Source: Clitoria ternatea (Eukaryota > Streptophyta > Magnoliopsida > Fabales > Fabaceae). Taken from it: a stretch of DNA of 64,000 bases. The notes beneath the pieces are model-generated. The model made no database searches and was not told where the DNA came from. It saw only the letters and a list, made by a program, of their open reading frames with translations. The position numbers were made by a program, and so were the translations under genes. This document shows positions 26,601 to 35,658 of the stretch, piece by piece (within the stretch, counting starts at the first letter, position 1; each line of letters starts with the position of its first letter). The stretch is from the NCBI GenBank assembly GCA_037962975.1, contig CM075675.1:49708501-49772500 (forward strand). The letters are read 5' to 3'.

Positions 26601-28728
26601 ACCAACTTGACTTTGAATACCAACATTACATATTCTATCTTTCCTTATGTTGCCACATCCATTTGAACATCCTCATCTCAACTACCTCTATTTTATGTTC
26701 TTGTTTGTCTTTCGTTGCCCAACATTCATTGTCATTTATGTGTTGGAAGTTCCACATTGTCTACGTCATTGGAGGGAGCATGTTGGAAGTCCCACATTAC
26801 GTGTCTCATAATATATGGTATAATTTTCAACCATTCAGCTTGGATCCTATGTGAGATATCACCTATAATTTTACCATCATCTTGTATTATCGATCTCAAG
26901 TAATTGAACTTTGCTGCTTGAGGCATGGTCTAATCTCCCAATTTTACCTCCAAGTCATTATTAACTTTCGTTTTGTCACACTTGTATTGCATATATTTGT
27001 CTTACTCCTGCTCAAAACGAAAACCTTTTGATTCCAAAGTCTATCTCCATAACCCGAGTTTAGAGTTAATATGTTCCCTTAATTCCATTATGAGGACTAT
27101 ATCATCTACAAAAAGCATGCATTTGGGAACTTCTTGGATTGACTCTGTTAGAACATCCAAGAACAGGTGAAACAAATAAGGGCTCAAGGATTATTCATAT
27201 TGTATACCATATTTGACCAAAGAGCAAAAATTGAAAAGGACAACACCAAGACTTTAATTAATCATAGAGGATGAAAATTATATTTTAACCGTGTAGTTAT
27301 GAATTGATTTCATCACTTTCTAATAACTATTGATAGATTTCCCTTTTCTTGAAGGGGGAGTATTTATTTAGGGGGCAATAATTCAAATATTGATAATTTA
27401 GTGCATGCTGCTCATTATGTCCTTTATTATTACCCCTGCATTATTTTCTGTTACAAAATGGAAAGACCAGCAAAATTCTGTTACAAAATGGAAAGACCAG
27501 CAAAATGGTTATGTAATAATAGGGAATATCACAAGTTGGCAAAGAATCAAAATTTAAATATTAAAATGAAAAATATTGAACAAGTTTTAATGCAAGCTGT
27601 CAGCTGGACTTGTCTTAAAAATAAGGATGATTACATACTAAATATTAACTTATAGGTGCAATGCAAATCAAAATTTTTCCATGACTTCATTAAGAAATCA
27701 AAACATGTACTGATGATTTCGTTTTGTATCTGTATCAGGATGATATTTTACGTCAGATGCATGTGTTAAATCCACAGGTATTCTATCAATTTTTCAACTT
27801 TCTAGTCTTCTATTCTAAAATTGTCAGTCATTGGTTTTACACTATATTCTGAATTAGGGATTACAATTTGTAATCTGGACTCTGTAGTACCATGTTAACC
27901 TGATTCTGGCCAATATGTTTGTTTGTTCCAAATGGATGAATTTTTTGCCTAGACGTATTTTTGCTCTCTGGTGATGTTATTCTGCTTATCTTCATTTGTT
28001 TTGTTTTGTTTTGTTTTGTCTAATTCTTTTTGAAGATAACTTAGTAAATGGCCCTTTTCCTAAGGTATTACTAACACCTGCCTCTACACCCCTCTATATT
28101 AAAATTATGCAAAATACCTCTAAGGGTGTTAAAAGTCCTATATTGACTAGAGATATGGCTAATCAAAAGTATATAAAGTGGGGGGTAATCCTCATCCTAT
28201 GAGTTAGATTTTAGGATTGATTTAGGCCCAATACCCAAATTTAAGAAAAGGTTTGTAAAATTTACACTTACTGTTTGTGTGCATGTATTTTTGCATTCGG
28301 ATTCTATCCTTCCATACTAGGCGATAAGAAGTTGATAAGGGAGTATCTATTCATGATTGTGAAACTAGATAAGATTTTGATAGGAAAGCTCATTGGCATC
28401 ATGCAACGCTTGCACTATTACTTTTTTCATCTGGTGATTGTGGGCCTAAACATTGATTCGATTTTGGATGCCAATGTTACCGTTTGTTTTGGTTTGCTGG
28501 TGTTGAGTGTTATATAAGTGTGCTAATTTGAGTTTCTAACAGAGCTGTAGAACTCTCTTGGAGCTGATGGTTCTGGATAAACATTTAATTGTGAGGAAGA
28601 TGCATCAAAATATATCTGACGAGGGGCCTTCTTTGCTTCAGAATCTCATTAGAACCAAGTCCAGTCAACCAAAGTTGATTTGCCGAGACCATTTCTATGC
28701 CAATCCCATGAGTACTTTGTTGTTGTAG
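8697..28728 (+). CDS. TFC3: TFIIIC B-block-binding subunit (GTF3C1/Tfc3 family), 16 coding exons
   Basis: Largest subunit of transcription factor IIIC. It binds the B box of tRNA-type promoters and, with TFIIIA, helps recruit TFIIIB and RNA polymerase III to 5S genes in the nucleus. Exons: 8697-9410, 9510-9584, 9670-9732, 10738-10914, 12107-12676, 12798-13544, 15622-15903, 16047-16202, 17692-18053, 18804-19284, 19507-19842, 21278-22046, 22464-22522, 23173-23649, 27739-27777, 28543-28728. All introns are GT-AG and phases agree, giving 1830 residues, near the roughly 1.8-1.9 kilo-residue length I recall for plant members. Residues about 101-165 (RVLHLLANARANGIT, LECQGLIVK) form the B-block-binding winged helix. 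Further winged-helix-like segments lie in exons 5-6. Exon 9 has basic (SRRRK) and acidic (EEDD) stretches, and exon 10 a basic RHHRMDW-PRTCRRR segment. The C-terminal exons carry VRVVDSLYSHKYFLTP and TLLELMVLDKHL, conserved in plant homologues. No frame damage was found despite very large, transposon-filled introns. The start is the first ATG of a long exon with no upstream in-frame extension. Confidence 0.9.
9996..10363 (-). mobile_element. Intact TRIM in intron 3
   Basis: Two 119-bp LTRs (9996-10114, 10245-10363) flank a 130-bp interior. The flanks carry a perfect 5-bp target duplication, TCGTC (9991-9995 and 10364-10368). On the minus strand the LTR starts TGTTGAAAGTCC or similar. A primer-binding site TGGTATCAAAGT (10233-10244) sits next to the right-hand LTR, one base changed from the tRNA-Met type. 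No coding capacity. Same family as 16841, 24196, 28127 and 14150. Confidence 0.85.
13870..14130. repeat. MITE-like fragment in intron 6
   Basis: Repeated GGCC-rich and AAAAGGCTTTTT-like blocks (AGCCTGACTTTGCCGG, GGGCCTTTTAAAAAG) resemble the hAT-like fragment at 3992-4250. Termini are not clear. Confidence 0.35.
14150..14243 (+). repeat. Deleted TRIM LTR in intron 6
   Basis: Begins TGTTGAAAGTCCCACATTGAC and ends CCCAAATTTAAGA like the other copies of this TRIM family, but lacks about 25 internal bases. It is followed by a PBS-like TAGTATCAAAGC, so it is the remnant of a longer element rather than a clean solo LTR. Confidence 0.65.
14379..14655 (-). repeat. Copia-like LTR remnant in intron 6
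   Basis: The minus strand reads TGTTTCTTTATG at the outer end and AATTTCAACA at the inner end, followed by TGGTATCTATAGCC (a primer-binding-site-like sequence, plus coordinates about 14365-14378). The outer boundary is approximate. No matching second LTR was found. Confidence 0.4.
14612..15134 (-). pseudogene. Retrotransposon gag fragment and primer-binding site
   Basis: A minus-strand frame (14612-14941) reads WRKLEIPVFAGQD followed by FGWLGQ, the pattern of LTR-retrotransposon gag proteins (K-x-E-I-P-x-F-x-G...GW). Upstream in the element, basic/acidic helical sequence follows the primer-binding site TGGTATCAGAGC at about 15123-15134. No protease, reverse transcriptase or integrase is present, so this is a deletion derivative. 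Confidence 0.6.
15135..15497 (-). repeat. LTR of the gag-bearing retroelement in intron 6
   Basis: Read on the minus strand, it starts TGTTGATAGGATGCCC (complement ending about 15497), has TATAAATAGGGG, and ends beside the tRNA-Met-type primer-binding site. The far LTR was not found. The exact 3' terminus is uncertain. Confidence 0.5.
16520..17197. mobile_element. Composite of two TRIM families in intron 8
   Basis: A plus-strand TRIM (105-bp LTRs at 16520-16624 and 16736-16840, PBS TGGTATCAGAGC at 16625-16636) abuts with no gap a minus-strand TRIM of another family (LTRs 16841-16942, truncated, and 17077-17197). The outer flanks of the whole block carry a perfect 5-bp repeat, GATTT (16515-16519 and 17198-17202). 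Neither half alone has such a repeat at the junction. Both families begin TGTTxxAAGTxCCACATTG. Confidence 0.75.
18536..18685. repeat. 61-bp tandem repeat in intron 9
   Basis: GTAATTCAGATTACAAATT recurs at about 18542, 18603 and, diverged, 18664, giving a 61-bp period and about 2.4 copies. It is non-coding. Confidence 0.75.
20205..20465 (+). mobile_element. LINE 3' end fragment in intron 11
   Basis: The + strand reads as a broken frame with HVQRRALEA, then RVDC, then RRPRRTFEE-like and a final ADxT/ADWT-like block. This is the C-terminal tail of plant L1-type LINE reverse transcriptases. The rest of the element is absent (5' truncation is usual for LINEs). Confidence 0.55.
20845..20950. repeat. 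Palindromic GATACG-rich repeat in intron 11
   Basis: Contains CGTATCGCGATACGTACG and several nearby GAATCGTATC units, giving strong local dyad symmetry. Likely a dispersed repeat fragment. No ends determined. Confidence 0.4.
22094..22374. mobile_element. Mutator-type MITE in intron 12
   Basis: 281 bp. The ends GAGTAAATAGTCAAATTGG and (inverted) GAGTAAACAGTCAAGTTG are inverted repeats. The flanks carry a 9-bp direct repeat with one mismatch (TATAATTAA 22085-22093, TAAAATTAA 22375-22383), the Mutator-class signature. Non-coding. Confidence 0.75.
24196..24696 (-). mobile_element. Intact TRIM in intron 14 with internal repeats
   Basis: 120-bp LTRs at 24196-24315 and 24577-24696. A perfect 5-bp target duplication, GTCTA, lies at 24191-24195 and 24697-24701. 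On the minus strand the PBS TGGTATCAGAGC lies at 24565-24576. The 261-bp interior holds about four diverged units of CAAGAATGGAGCGTGGA...TACGGGTGGC, which makes it longer than the copy at 9996. No ORF of its own. Confidence 0.87.
25060..25560 (-). pseudogene. Ty1/copia reverse-transcriptase fragment in intron 14
   Basis: Across frameshifts the minus strand gives STLQHSDTWD, VVGxRWVFTV-like and PNGQLDHLN sequence, the conserved start of the copia reverse transcriptase domain (W...V...GCRWVFxVK...DG/NG). It has many stops and no LTRs. Confidence 0.6.
26280..27215 (-). pseudogene. LINE (L1-type) reverse-transcriptase remnant in intron 14
   Basis: Minus strand: CMLFVDDIVLI at about 27090-27125 is the reverse-transcriptase catalytic motif (FxDD). 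Then come FNYLRSIIQDDGKI and ISHRIQAEW (26800-26926). After a foreign segment, ECWATK, VTPIEKKMVENRLRWFG and a final domain follow to about 26280. This order matches plant LINE ORF2 C-terminal halves. Frameshifts are numerous. A stretch at about 26740-26850 replaces part of the protein with a TGTTGGAAGT-bearing fragment of the TRIM family at 16520. Confidence 0.7.
27446..27505. repeat. Short direct duplication in intron 14
   Basis: TTCTGTTACAAAATGGAAAG followed by ACCAGCAAAA occurs twice back to back, unit about 30 bp. Confidence 0.8.
28127..28246 (+). repeat. Solo TRIM LTR in intron 15
   Basis: 120 bp, starting TGTTAAAAGTCC and ending CCCAAATTTAAGA, same family as 24196 but in the opposite orientation. 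Flanks AAGGG and AAAGG match at four of five bases, consistent with a diverged target duplication left by LTR-LTR recombination. Confidence 0.75.
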
Positions 28729-28884
28729 GGAAGGCATGTAAAACCCGTAGATAAGTGTATATAAATAATATATATTATGTATATATTATTTGTACATGTA
28801 ATATACTGTGTGCGTGTAGACAAATTTATAGACAATCTTGATACTGGTCCGTTTGGTAAGAAACACGTCATTCAGATCTTATTA

Positions 28885-29148
28885 TAGGGTGTTTGGTTAA
28901 AAGTTGCTTAAACGGAGTTGAGAAAACTGAGGTTTTATAAACGGGGTTGTGTTTGGTTTGTAAAAAGTTTACAGGCTGTTTAGAGCAGTTGAAGAACGGA
29001 GAAAACCTTCGTTAACCTGTGGGAGCTTTTCAATCTTACAGGTCAACGGAGTTTTGATTGTTTCGAACGGCGTGAAGAATTAATATTAACTTTTAAATTT
29101 TTCATTTCAACTCAACTTCATTTTCCCAACTGCAAACCAAACACCCCT
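28885..29148. mobile_element. Tourist-like (Harbinger) MITE
   Basis: 264 bp. The ends GGGTGTTTGGTTAAAAGTTGC and (inverted) GGGGTGTTTGGTTTGCAGTTG form terminal inverted repeats. TTA direct repeats at 28882-28884 and 29149-29151 are the 3-bp Harbinger duplication. Inserted in the left end of the larger Harbinger element. Confidence 0.75.
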
Positions 29149-29439
29149 TTAGTGGAATTAAGTTTGAAAAATGATAATTTGGGATAAAATTACCAAAATG
29201 AGTATTAGTTTAAATATATGTAATTTGTGTATATTTGTTTATATTAATATTATATGTATAACTAAAGGTTATATATATTAAATTTAATTATACATATTTT
29301 AATAAATGAATTAGTATATTAAAACTAATAAATTAATTTTATTTTTTTTTATATATTAAAATGAATTCATATATTAAAGCTAACAAATTTACAATACAAC
29401 GATAAATATGATTAATTAGTGAATTATGCATGAACAATT

Positions 29440-30480
29440 TGATCCCTAATTGAGTCACGAATTGCATTCATAGTTGGAATAAAATTGTGTCAACTTTATC
29501 GTCCGGTACAAAGTGAGAATGATTTTGATGACTGACATAACTATCTTTATTTTCATTTATGTTGTCAAAATCAATATTGGGTAGACTACATCTTCGAATA
29601 AAGTTGTGCATTGTCATTGTGGCATATACCAATTGAACTTGAGTCTCGTACTTGAACTTGGGCATAAAACAAAGAATTGCAAACATACTCTTCCATACAT
29701 CAAAACTTCTCTCAATCGTGCACCTTAAATTAGAGTGAAAATAATTGAAAACTTCATTGTGATTTCGAAAATCATTTGCATGTCTAAAATCTGGAAGATG
29801 ATATCTTTCATTTTTGTAGAGACTCAAGTATTCCACTTGTATTGGATATCCATTGTCAACTAAATAGTATTTACCTAATACATAAATAAATGAAACAACA
29901 TTATCATAATACCTTAAAAATCACATGTATAAATCAAATAATATGAAATCACATGTATAAATCAAATAATATGAAATCAAATCTGTGGGAGGGTGTGAGA
30001 AATTATAAGCTGTATTTGTAATTGCATCTTTAAATAGACATGCATCGTGGGTAAATCCTTCCTAACCTGGCAAAACAAATATGAAACACATGTTCCAATC
30101 ACAGACGACCATGACATTCTACGAGGTAAAGCCTTTTCTACCGATGAACCTTATATTATCATTTGAAGGCACCACATAGGGGATATGCGTTTCGTCAATT
30201 GCTCTAATACAATCTTTAAAATATGATCTTCGCGTAATTTCTGGGGCATATGTTGGAATGTTGGATCTTTAGGCTTTATCATGTCAGCCGAGAATTTCAA
30301 ACATGCATTTAACACATAATGCAAATTTCTACTAACTGTTTCACCTGAATGATGAAATCTTTTGAATAACTCTATTTCCGACCCCGTGTCCAATCGTATG
30401 CAAGAACATAGCAACAATTTCATGAATGCCCATGTTTCTTGATGATTTTAACTCGTGGTTAACTAATTCCTCGCATTGCC
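29440..30480 (-). pseudogene. PIF/Harbinger DDE transposase (HARBI1-like), broken
   Basis: Read on the minus strand: the N-terminal block (30151-30423) has HHSGETVSRNLHYVLNACLK, then by frameshift RAIDETHIP (first catalytic Asp) and RFIGRKGF with a stop. At about 29840-29875 LVDNGYP gives the second Asp motif. 29468-29836 has YHLPDFR, NEVFNYFHSNLRCTIERSF (motif with the final Glu) and TMTMHNFIRR. Family members cut and paste DNA at TTA targets together with the Myb-like partner. At least one frameshift (about 30215) and one stop make it non-functional as it stands. An intron may lie near 29875-30110. Confidence 0.8.
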
Positions 30481-31149
30481 GTTGAGTATCTCTTGCACCC
30501 ATGCATGCCCTGTTAGTTCACTTGTCCTACATGGTTCCTTGCATACACAATTCATGGCCCACTCCTTAACAAAAAAATAATGAACAACTTGCCACAGTTA
30601 CACTAATGTTGCTTACTTCATCATTGTTTGAGCAATGATCATCACTAGTAGATGTCACGGTTGCTTACTTCTGAAAATAATAAACACATTACAATTTAAG
30701 CAACAATACATATTTTGTAAAATAATTAATAAAGACATTAATACATTAGCATAACATACTTAAACCATACAATGTCTATAACACAATACATTAGCATAAC
30801 ATAGCTAAACCATACAATGTCTAACACAATACAATGTCCATACATTAGCATAACATAGCCAAACCATACATTCTAACACAATATAGTGTTCATACATTAG
30901 CATAACATAGCTAAACCCTAAACCATACAACGTCTATAACACAATACAATCAGTCAGAGATTAAATCCATAAGAAAGGTTGTTTGCTCCTAGGGATCTTT
31001 CAAACCTATAAACCACTTACATATCTCCTTATCTTTGAGTACCTTTAGACATTTTGCAAAGTTTCTTTTGTCACCCATACATTCAGGCAGTTAGCGCACA
31101 ATATAATAAATTTGAATATTGTATTTATTAAAACAAATTAAACGATATA

Positions 31150-31503
31150 TTCTTACCCGTTCCTTTGCGTCCCACCAGTCATTATCATCGATGAATGTGT
31201 AGCGTTCACTATCCCATCCCAATCCGGTTGGGTTCCAAAAAAATTATACTATGTCACTCATTCTTTGCATAGGTTATCTCACTTGTTTTTAAATTGTTCT
31301 TTTGTGTAGTTTCTCCCAGTCTTTACGTTAAAGTACGTCTCCAAAGCTTCCCACCCCTTTTTGGTAACGGTTGTACCCCTACGCTCTTCATTTTTTATTT
31401 GTTCCATGGATGCCTCAACAAATATTCTTGTTGCATATCTGTCCCAACTTGCTTTAGTGGATTGAATGACTGCTTTTCCCTTGTCTCTATTTTGGGTTGA
31501 CAT
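31150..31503 (-). pseudogene. PIF/Harbinger ORF1, Myb/SANT-like DNA-binding protein, interrupted
   Basis: The minus-strand ATG at 31501-31503 starts a frame with SWDRYATRIFVEASMEQI, then GTTVTKKGWEALE and NYTKEQFKNK, the plant Myb/SANT-like domain found in Harbinger ORF1. A TGA at 31276-31278 falls where the family has Trp (K-N-K-W-D), which suggests a G-to-A change. Homologous sequence then continues (GWD, DDNDWWDAKER) to about 31150. The partner role is DNA binding and transposase recruitment. Confidence 0.75.
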
Positions 31504-31843
31504 TCTAAATTCAAAGATAATGTGTAATACATTGAAATCGTTATCTAATTATAGCGTATGATAAGTAAAAAAAACATGTTATACATTTTTCTATCAACAA
31601 CATAAACAAATTAGTAAATATTTTAATAAAACCCTACTTACATTATTTACTTCAATTATTTGATTTATTTGCATTTTATAATTATTATATCAATAACCTA
31701 TCGCCAGTTAATTTAAATCTCTTTTTATACACGTTATTTGTTGATAACGTATTCTCAACTTATTATATTAATTCCTTAATCGTAATTGTTATGTTCATAA
31801 CCTATTCTCAACTTAAATTAATGTAACGAACGTAACTTATATT

Positions 31844-32283
31844 CATGGTTTTGAAAACCAGACCGGCCGATTCGACCTGGTCAGGGTACCGGTTCGGACA
31901 GGGAAAAAACCAGGCATTTCAGAACCAATCAAAAACAGTCAGAACCGGCCAAAATTAGTCAAAACCGGTTAAACCGATCAGGGTTTAAAATTATTTTTTT
32001 ATTTTTTTGTTATTTCTTTAAAAAAATAATGAAAAAAATATTTTTAAATAAATAAAAAACTTATATATTATTTACATATTATTTTTATTTATTATAATTT
32101 TTAATCCTATAAAACATGTAATATGATCCTTAAATAACTTAATTATTATATAATTTATTGTTAATATATTAATAAATATATGATATTATATTAAAAAATA
32201 TATTTTATTATAACCGGTTCGACCGTGAACCTTAAACTAGTACCTTCACCGGTTCGATCACGGGTCCGATTTTTAAAACCTTG
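31844..32283. mobile_element. Mutator-type MITE with ACCGGTTCGA motifs
   Basis: Terminal inverted repeats CATGGTTTTGAAAACCAGACC and (inverted) CAAGGTTTTAAAAATCGGACC. The flanks share CTTATAT, consistent with a diverged 9-bp duplication. Both halves are rich in ACCGG/CCGGTT. A second member is at 54682-55188, and half-copies lie near 35060-35200 and 38500-38610. Confidence 0.65.
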
Positions 32284-32749
32284 CTTATATCGTCAAGTCA
32301 ACAATAAAGCTAAACAGCAAACTAAATTCAATTTAATAATTCTACCAAAATAAACATACAATAATTATTACATTACAATAAAACTAACTCAGATTCAATA
32401 AACATTCAATTTAATAATTTCTAAAAAAACTTCAACCAAAAAAATAAATCAGATTACATTACAATAATTATTACTAAATGAGAAATAAACATTCAATTTA
32501 ATAATTATAAAAAAACTTCTACCAAAAAACTAAATTAAATTTAATAAACATTGCAATAATTATTACTAAATCAGATTTAATAAACATTAATAACTTCTAC
32601 CAAAAATCTTAACATGTTATCTATCACTATTATAAAAAATTATTACATTACAATAAAATTCTATAACCCATAACTAAAATTAAATCAAATTTTAAAATTT
32701 TAAAAAAAATTCCAAAAAAATTAAGTTTTTACTATACATCCAAAACCAA

Positions 32750-33127
32750 AAATGTGCACCTATGGTCCATCACCCACCATCCCACACAACACCACCATCC
32801 ATTGCACAACTCCTTTCACCGACGGTTTCACCACCACCCCCCCTACACAGAATCACCACCCCATGACTTCACCACCATAATACCTAAATACACATGCATC
32901 CCTTCCACCACCACCCCGTACACAACACCCTCATCCCACTGCCTCACCATAGCACGCCACCACCACATCCCCTCCACCACCACCCTTCTACACAACACCC
33001 CGACCCCACGGCCTCACCTTCACAGACCACCCCCACAACAATCACAGCCCCCTACATCCCCACCACATTCCTAAACCCCCAATTTCAACCCCTAACAGAT
33101 CCCAAAACCGACCCACAGTCCAAATAA
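32750..33127. other. C-rich (plus) / G-rich (minus) tract at the 5' side of the Harbinger element
   Basis: Dense CCACCAC/CCCC runs give long open frames coding only Pro/His-rich sequence, with no domain. The tract precedes ORF1 on the minus strand, so it may be leader or promoter. The ORFs here are compositional artefacts. Confidence 0.6.
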
Positions 33128-33654
33128 AAATCCAATAGATGCCAGAAGAAAAAAGAAGAAAGGGCAAGCAGCAACAACAAATATCAAAAAAATAGAGAAG
33201 AAAGGGCCAAGAACGTACCTCCGGCATTAGCTAGCCTTCAAGGATCGCCCTTCCCTTCAGATCGACGACGTGACGGACCAAAGATGGCACCTTTCCTTTA
33301 GATCGAGCGACGAACAAAAAAATAGGGCCAAAGATGGATTTTTCAAGGTCCTAGTGAGGGTGACAACGTCTTTTGTTTGACTCCGTTAAACGAAAGGAGG
33401 AACAATGGAGCTGTGCGAGAACAGAGTTGGAGGCTACGCAAACGGAGTTACGTCAACAAAGAACGGAGCCGTCATGGCACCTAAACACAACGTCATTGCA
33501 CCAACGGAGGAGAATAGAGGTGGGAAGACATGATGTGGTTGTCAACTATAAACCAAACAGCCTCTTAGTATTATTAGTATGATTAAGCTAAATGAGTGTG
33601 TAATCAACCATGCATTTATTAATCAATGGGCTCATCCTAGTTGTGAATGGCTTA

Positions 33655-35003
33655 GGGGATGTTTGGTACAAAGTTGAGTTAACGGAGTTTAGAAAATTGA
33701 GGTTTTGTAAATGGAGTTTAGAAAACTGAGGTTTTGTAAATGGGATTTTGTTTGGTTGATAGTTGAGTTAAAGTGAGTTGAGTTATAGTGATTTTGTTTG
33801 ATTTGTATAGAATTGAGTTTGAAAGATGGTAGTTAAGGGTAAAATTACTAAAAAGGGTATGAATTTAAATATATATATAATTTGTGTGTATATTTGTTTA
33901 TGTTAATATTAGATGTATAATATAAAACCACAAAAATAAATAAATTTAATAATACATATTTAATAAATGAATTAATATATTAAACACTAATTAATCTAAA
34001 ATTTTTGATATATAATAAAACTAATTAATTAATATGATTAATTTTACATATTATAAATTATAAATATATTTTATTGTTTTTGTTATAGTAAAACTAATAA
34101 GTTACTTTTATCCTTAATCCTGAAATATTTTATTTAAACGATTAATAAAATTAATGCTTAAACATAATCTTTGCATATTTTATTAAAACACTTAACAAAT
34201 TAAACTAATTTATACATAAAAAAATTTAGCATAAAAAAATCAGGCAATGCTATTATACACCACACAGCAGCACCTCACCCATGCACCACACTCATCACGT
34301 CCCTCCATCTGCTGGACTGCACATCATCACCGTCCATCCCAACAACAGCCACCACTACCTGCAACCACCACCGTCCACAGCCAAGACCACCCCAACCCAC
34401 CACAAACCATCAACCCAACAAAACCCATCCCCATAACCCGCCCCAACCCCAACCGGAACCCCACCCCAAACCACCCTCACGGCCACCGTCCCAACAACCC
34501 CCCTTCCCCACAACCCGACACTGTCCCAAACCAAGCTCACCCCCAACCCACGGCCAACGTCCCCACAACCCGCCCCACCCCAAATCAACCCCCCCGCCCA
34601 ATAGTCCCAAAACCAGCTAACAAAACAGATCACAACACATAAAAAATAGAGGAAAATCGAAAGGGATCAGGTGCCATATCTCCTTCATCGTTGCAGCTTC
34701 CCACACGTCGATCGGTGACCGGACGGTCGCAGCTTCCCCAAACACTTCAGATCAGAAGATTGGAGGCCCAGGTGTCGTGGCTCATGTCTTTAATTGCGGA
34801 ACGGAGGGGTAATATGGACTTTGCCTCAAACGCCGTTGAGTGGAGGGAGCTTGGGCCTGCTTCTCTTCAACGCGGTTCTGGCCAACGGAACGGAGGAATG
34901 GAGACGATCCAAACGAAGGGCCGTTGGAGACGACGGAGAAAGGGCCGTTGGAGTCACCGGAACGGAGGGGAACGGAGGTTCACTCTCTGAACCAAACAAG
35001 CTC
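33655..35003. mobile_element. Non-autonomous Harbinger-like element
   Basis: Inverted termini GGGGATGTTTGGTACAAAG and (inverted) GAGCTTGTTTGGTTCAGAG, with TTA direct repeats at 33652-33654 and 35004-35006. Left subterminal sequence (GGTAAAATTACTAAAAAGGG) matches the Harbinger elements at 28.8 and 2.06 kb. The 1349-bp interior has no transposase. It holds AT-rich sequence and then the C-rich tract at 34247-34642. Confidence 0.75.
34247..34642. other. C-rich / G-rich tract inside the non-autonomous Harbinger element
   Basis: Strand-asymmetric: the plus strand is dominated by CCCAACC/CCCC runs, so the minus strand has many closely spaced G-runs of three or more. Predicted peptides are Pro/Asn/Thr-rich and look non-biological. 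It occupies the same relative place as 32750-33127 in the larger element. Confidence 0.6.
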
Positions 35004-35006
35004 TTA

Positions 35007-35285
35007 GATAGTTTAAGTTCTTGGTTCAAACTTTAGGTTTTATTATTGTTATTAAAATTAGATTAGGCTGACCGGTTGGTTTAGTAAATTAGATACATTA
35101 CTAGTCTAATTTGGCTAATGGATTGAATGTTTCTGGCCTAGTTTGACTCAATTAAAGACTTGGTGAACCGGTCAAACTCGATAGGAACTAGTATGGTTGG
35201 AGTACTACCCCTGTACAATACAAGATAAGAAGTAGACAACTAGGCCAACAATGATTTGTTGAAACTCTATTTATAAAAATGTTTT
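35007..35285. other. Spacer with fragment of the ACCGGTT MITE
   Basis: GACCGGTTGGTTTAGTAAA and GAACCGGTCAAACTCG mark a fragment of the MITE family at 31844. No gene. Confidence 0.4.
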
Positions 35286-35598
35286 TGTGGCGTTTCACCT
35301 AAATCTCTACAATTAATCCCCGAGGTTTAATTAAAAATTAGGGAAAAATTTTCGCATCTAACGCAACAACATCGATAGACTAACCCTAAATACTTAAGTG
35401 ACACAACTTAAAAAATATACATATCAACTCACCATCATATCAGTCCAAACAATCCTTGGACATATGGAGGATTCAACCTCCAACACAAAACACAACATCA
35501 TTATAAGACTCACACTAAACTTTTAGTGAGGTGTCAGTTATCTATCTACTAACAATCAGATAAATAATCATCACAACTACTAAGAGATGGCATCAACC

Positions 35599-35599
35599 T

Positions 35600-35656
<57 letters not shown>
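35599..35656. repeat. (TG)n(TA)n microsatellite
   Basis: About eleven TG units run directly into about eighteen TA units. Confidence 0.95.

Positions 35657-35658
<2 letters not shown>

Larger units (their letters stand above)
28845..33564 (-). mobile_element. PIF/Harbinger transposon, nearly complete, inactive
   Basis: The outer ends are CCGTTTGGTA (about 28845) and, inverted, CTGTTTGGTTTATAG (ending 33564), with TTA at 33565-33567. The left-hand TTA is not evident. On the minus strand lie a Myb/SANT ORF1 (31150-31503) and a DDE transposase (29440-30480), the two-gene plan of PIF/Harbinger. Both are broken. Nested inside are a Tourist-like MITE (28885-29148) and a Mutator-type MITE (31844-32283). 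It starts about 115 bp after the TFIIIC stop codon. Confidence 0.75.

Noticed and set aside
32754..33127. Pro/His-rich ORFs
   Set aside because: Composition artefact of a C-rich tract in a Harbinger element. No domain, no splice or start context.
34247..34642. 131-codon Pro-rich ORF resembling an extensin
   Set aside because: No signal peptide and no SPPPP periodicity. Same compositional cause as above and inside a transposon.
35599..35656. Possible replication or matrix-attachment feature
   Set aside because: Simple (TG)n(TA)n microsatellite, with no supporting structure.
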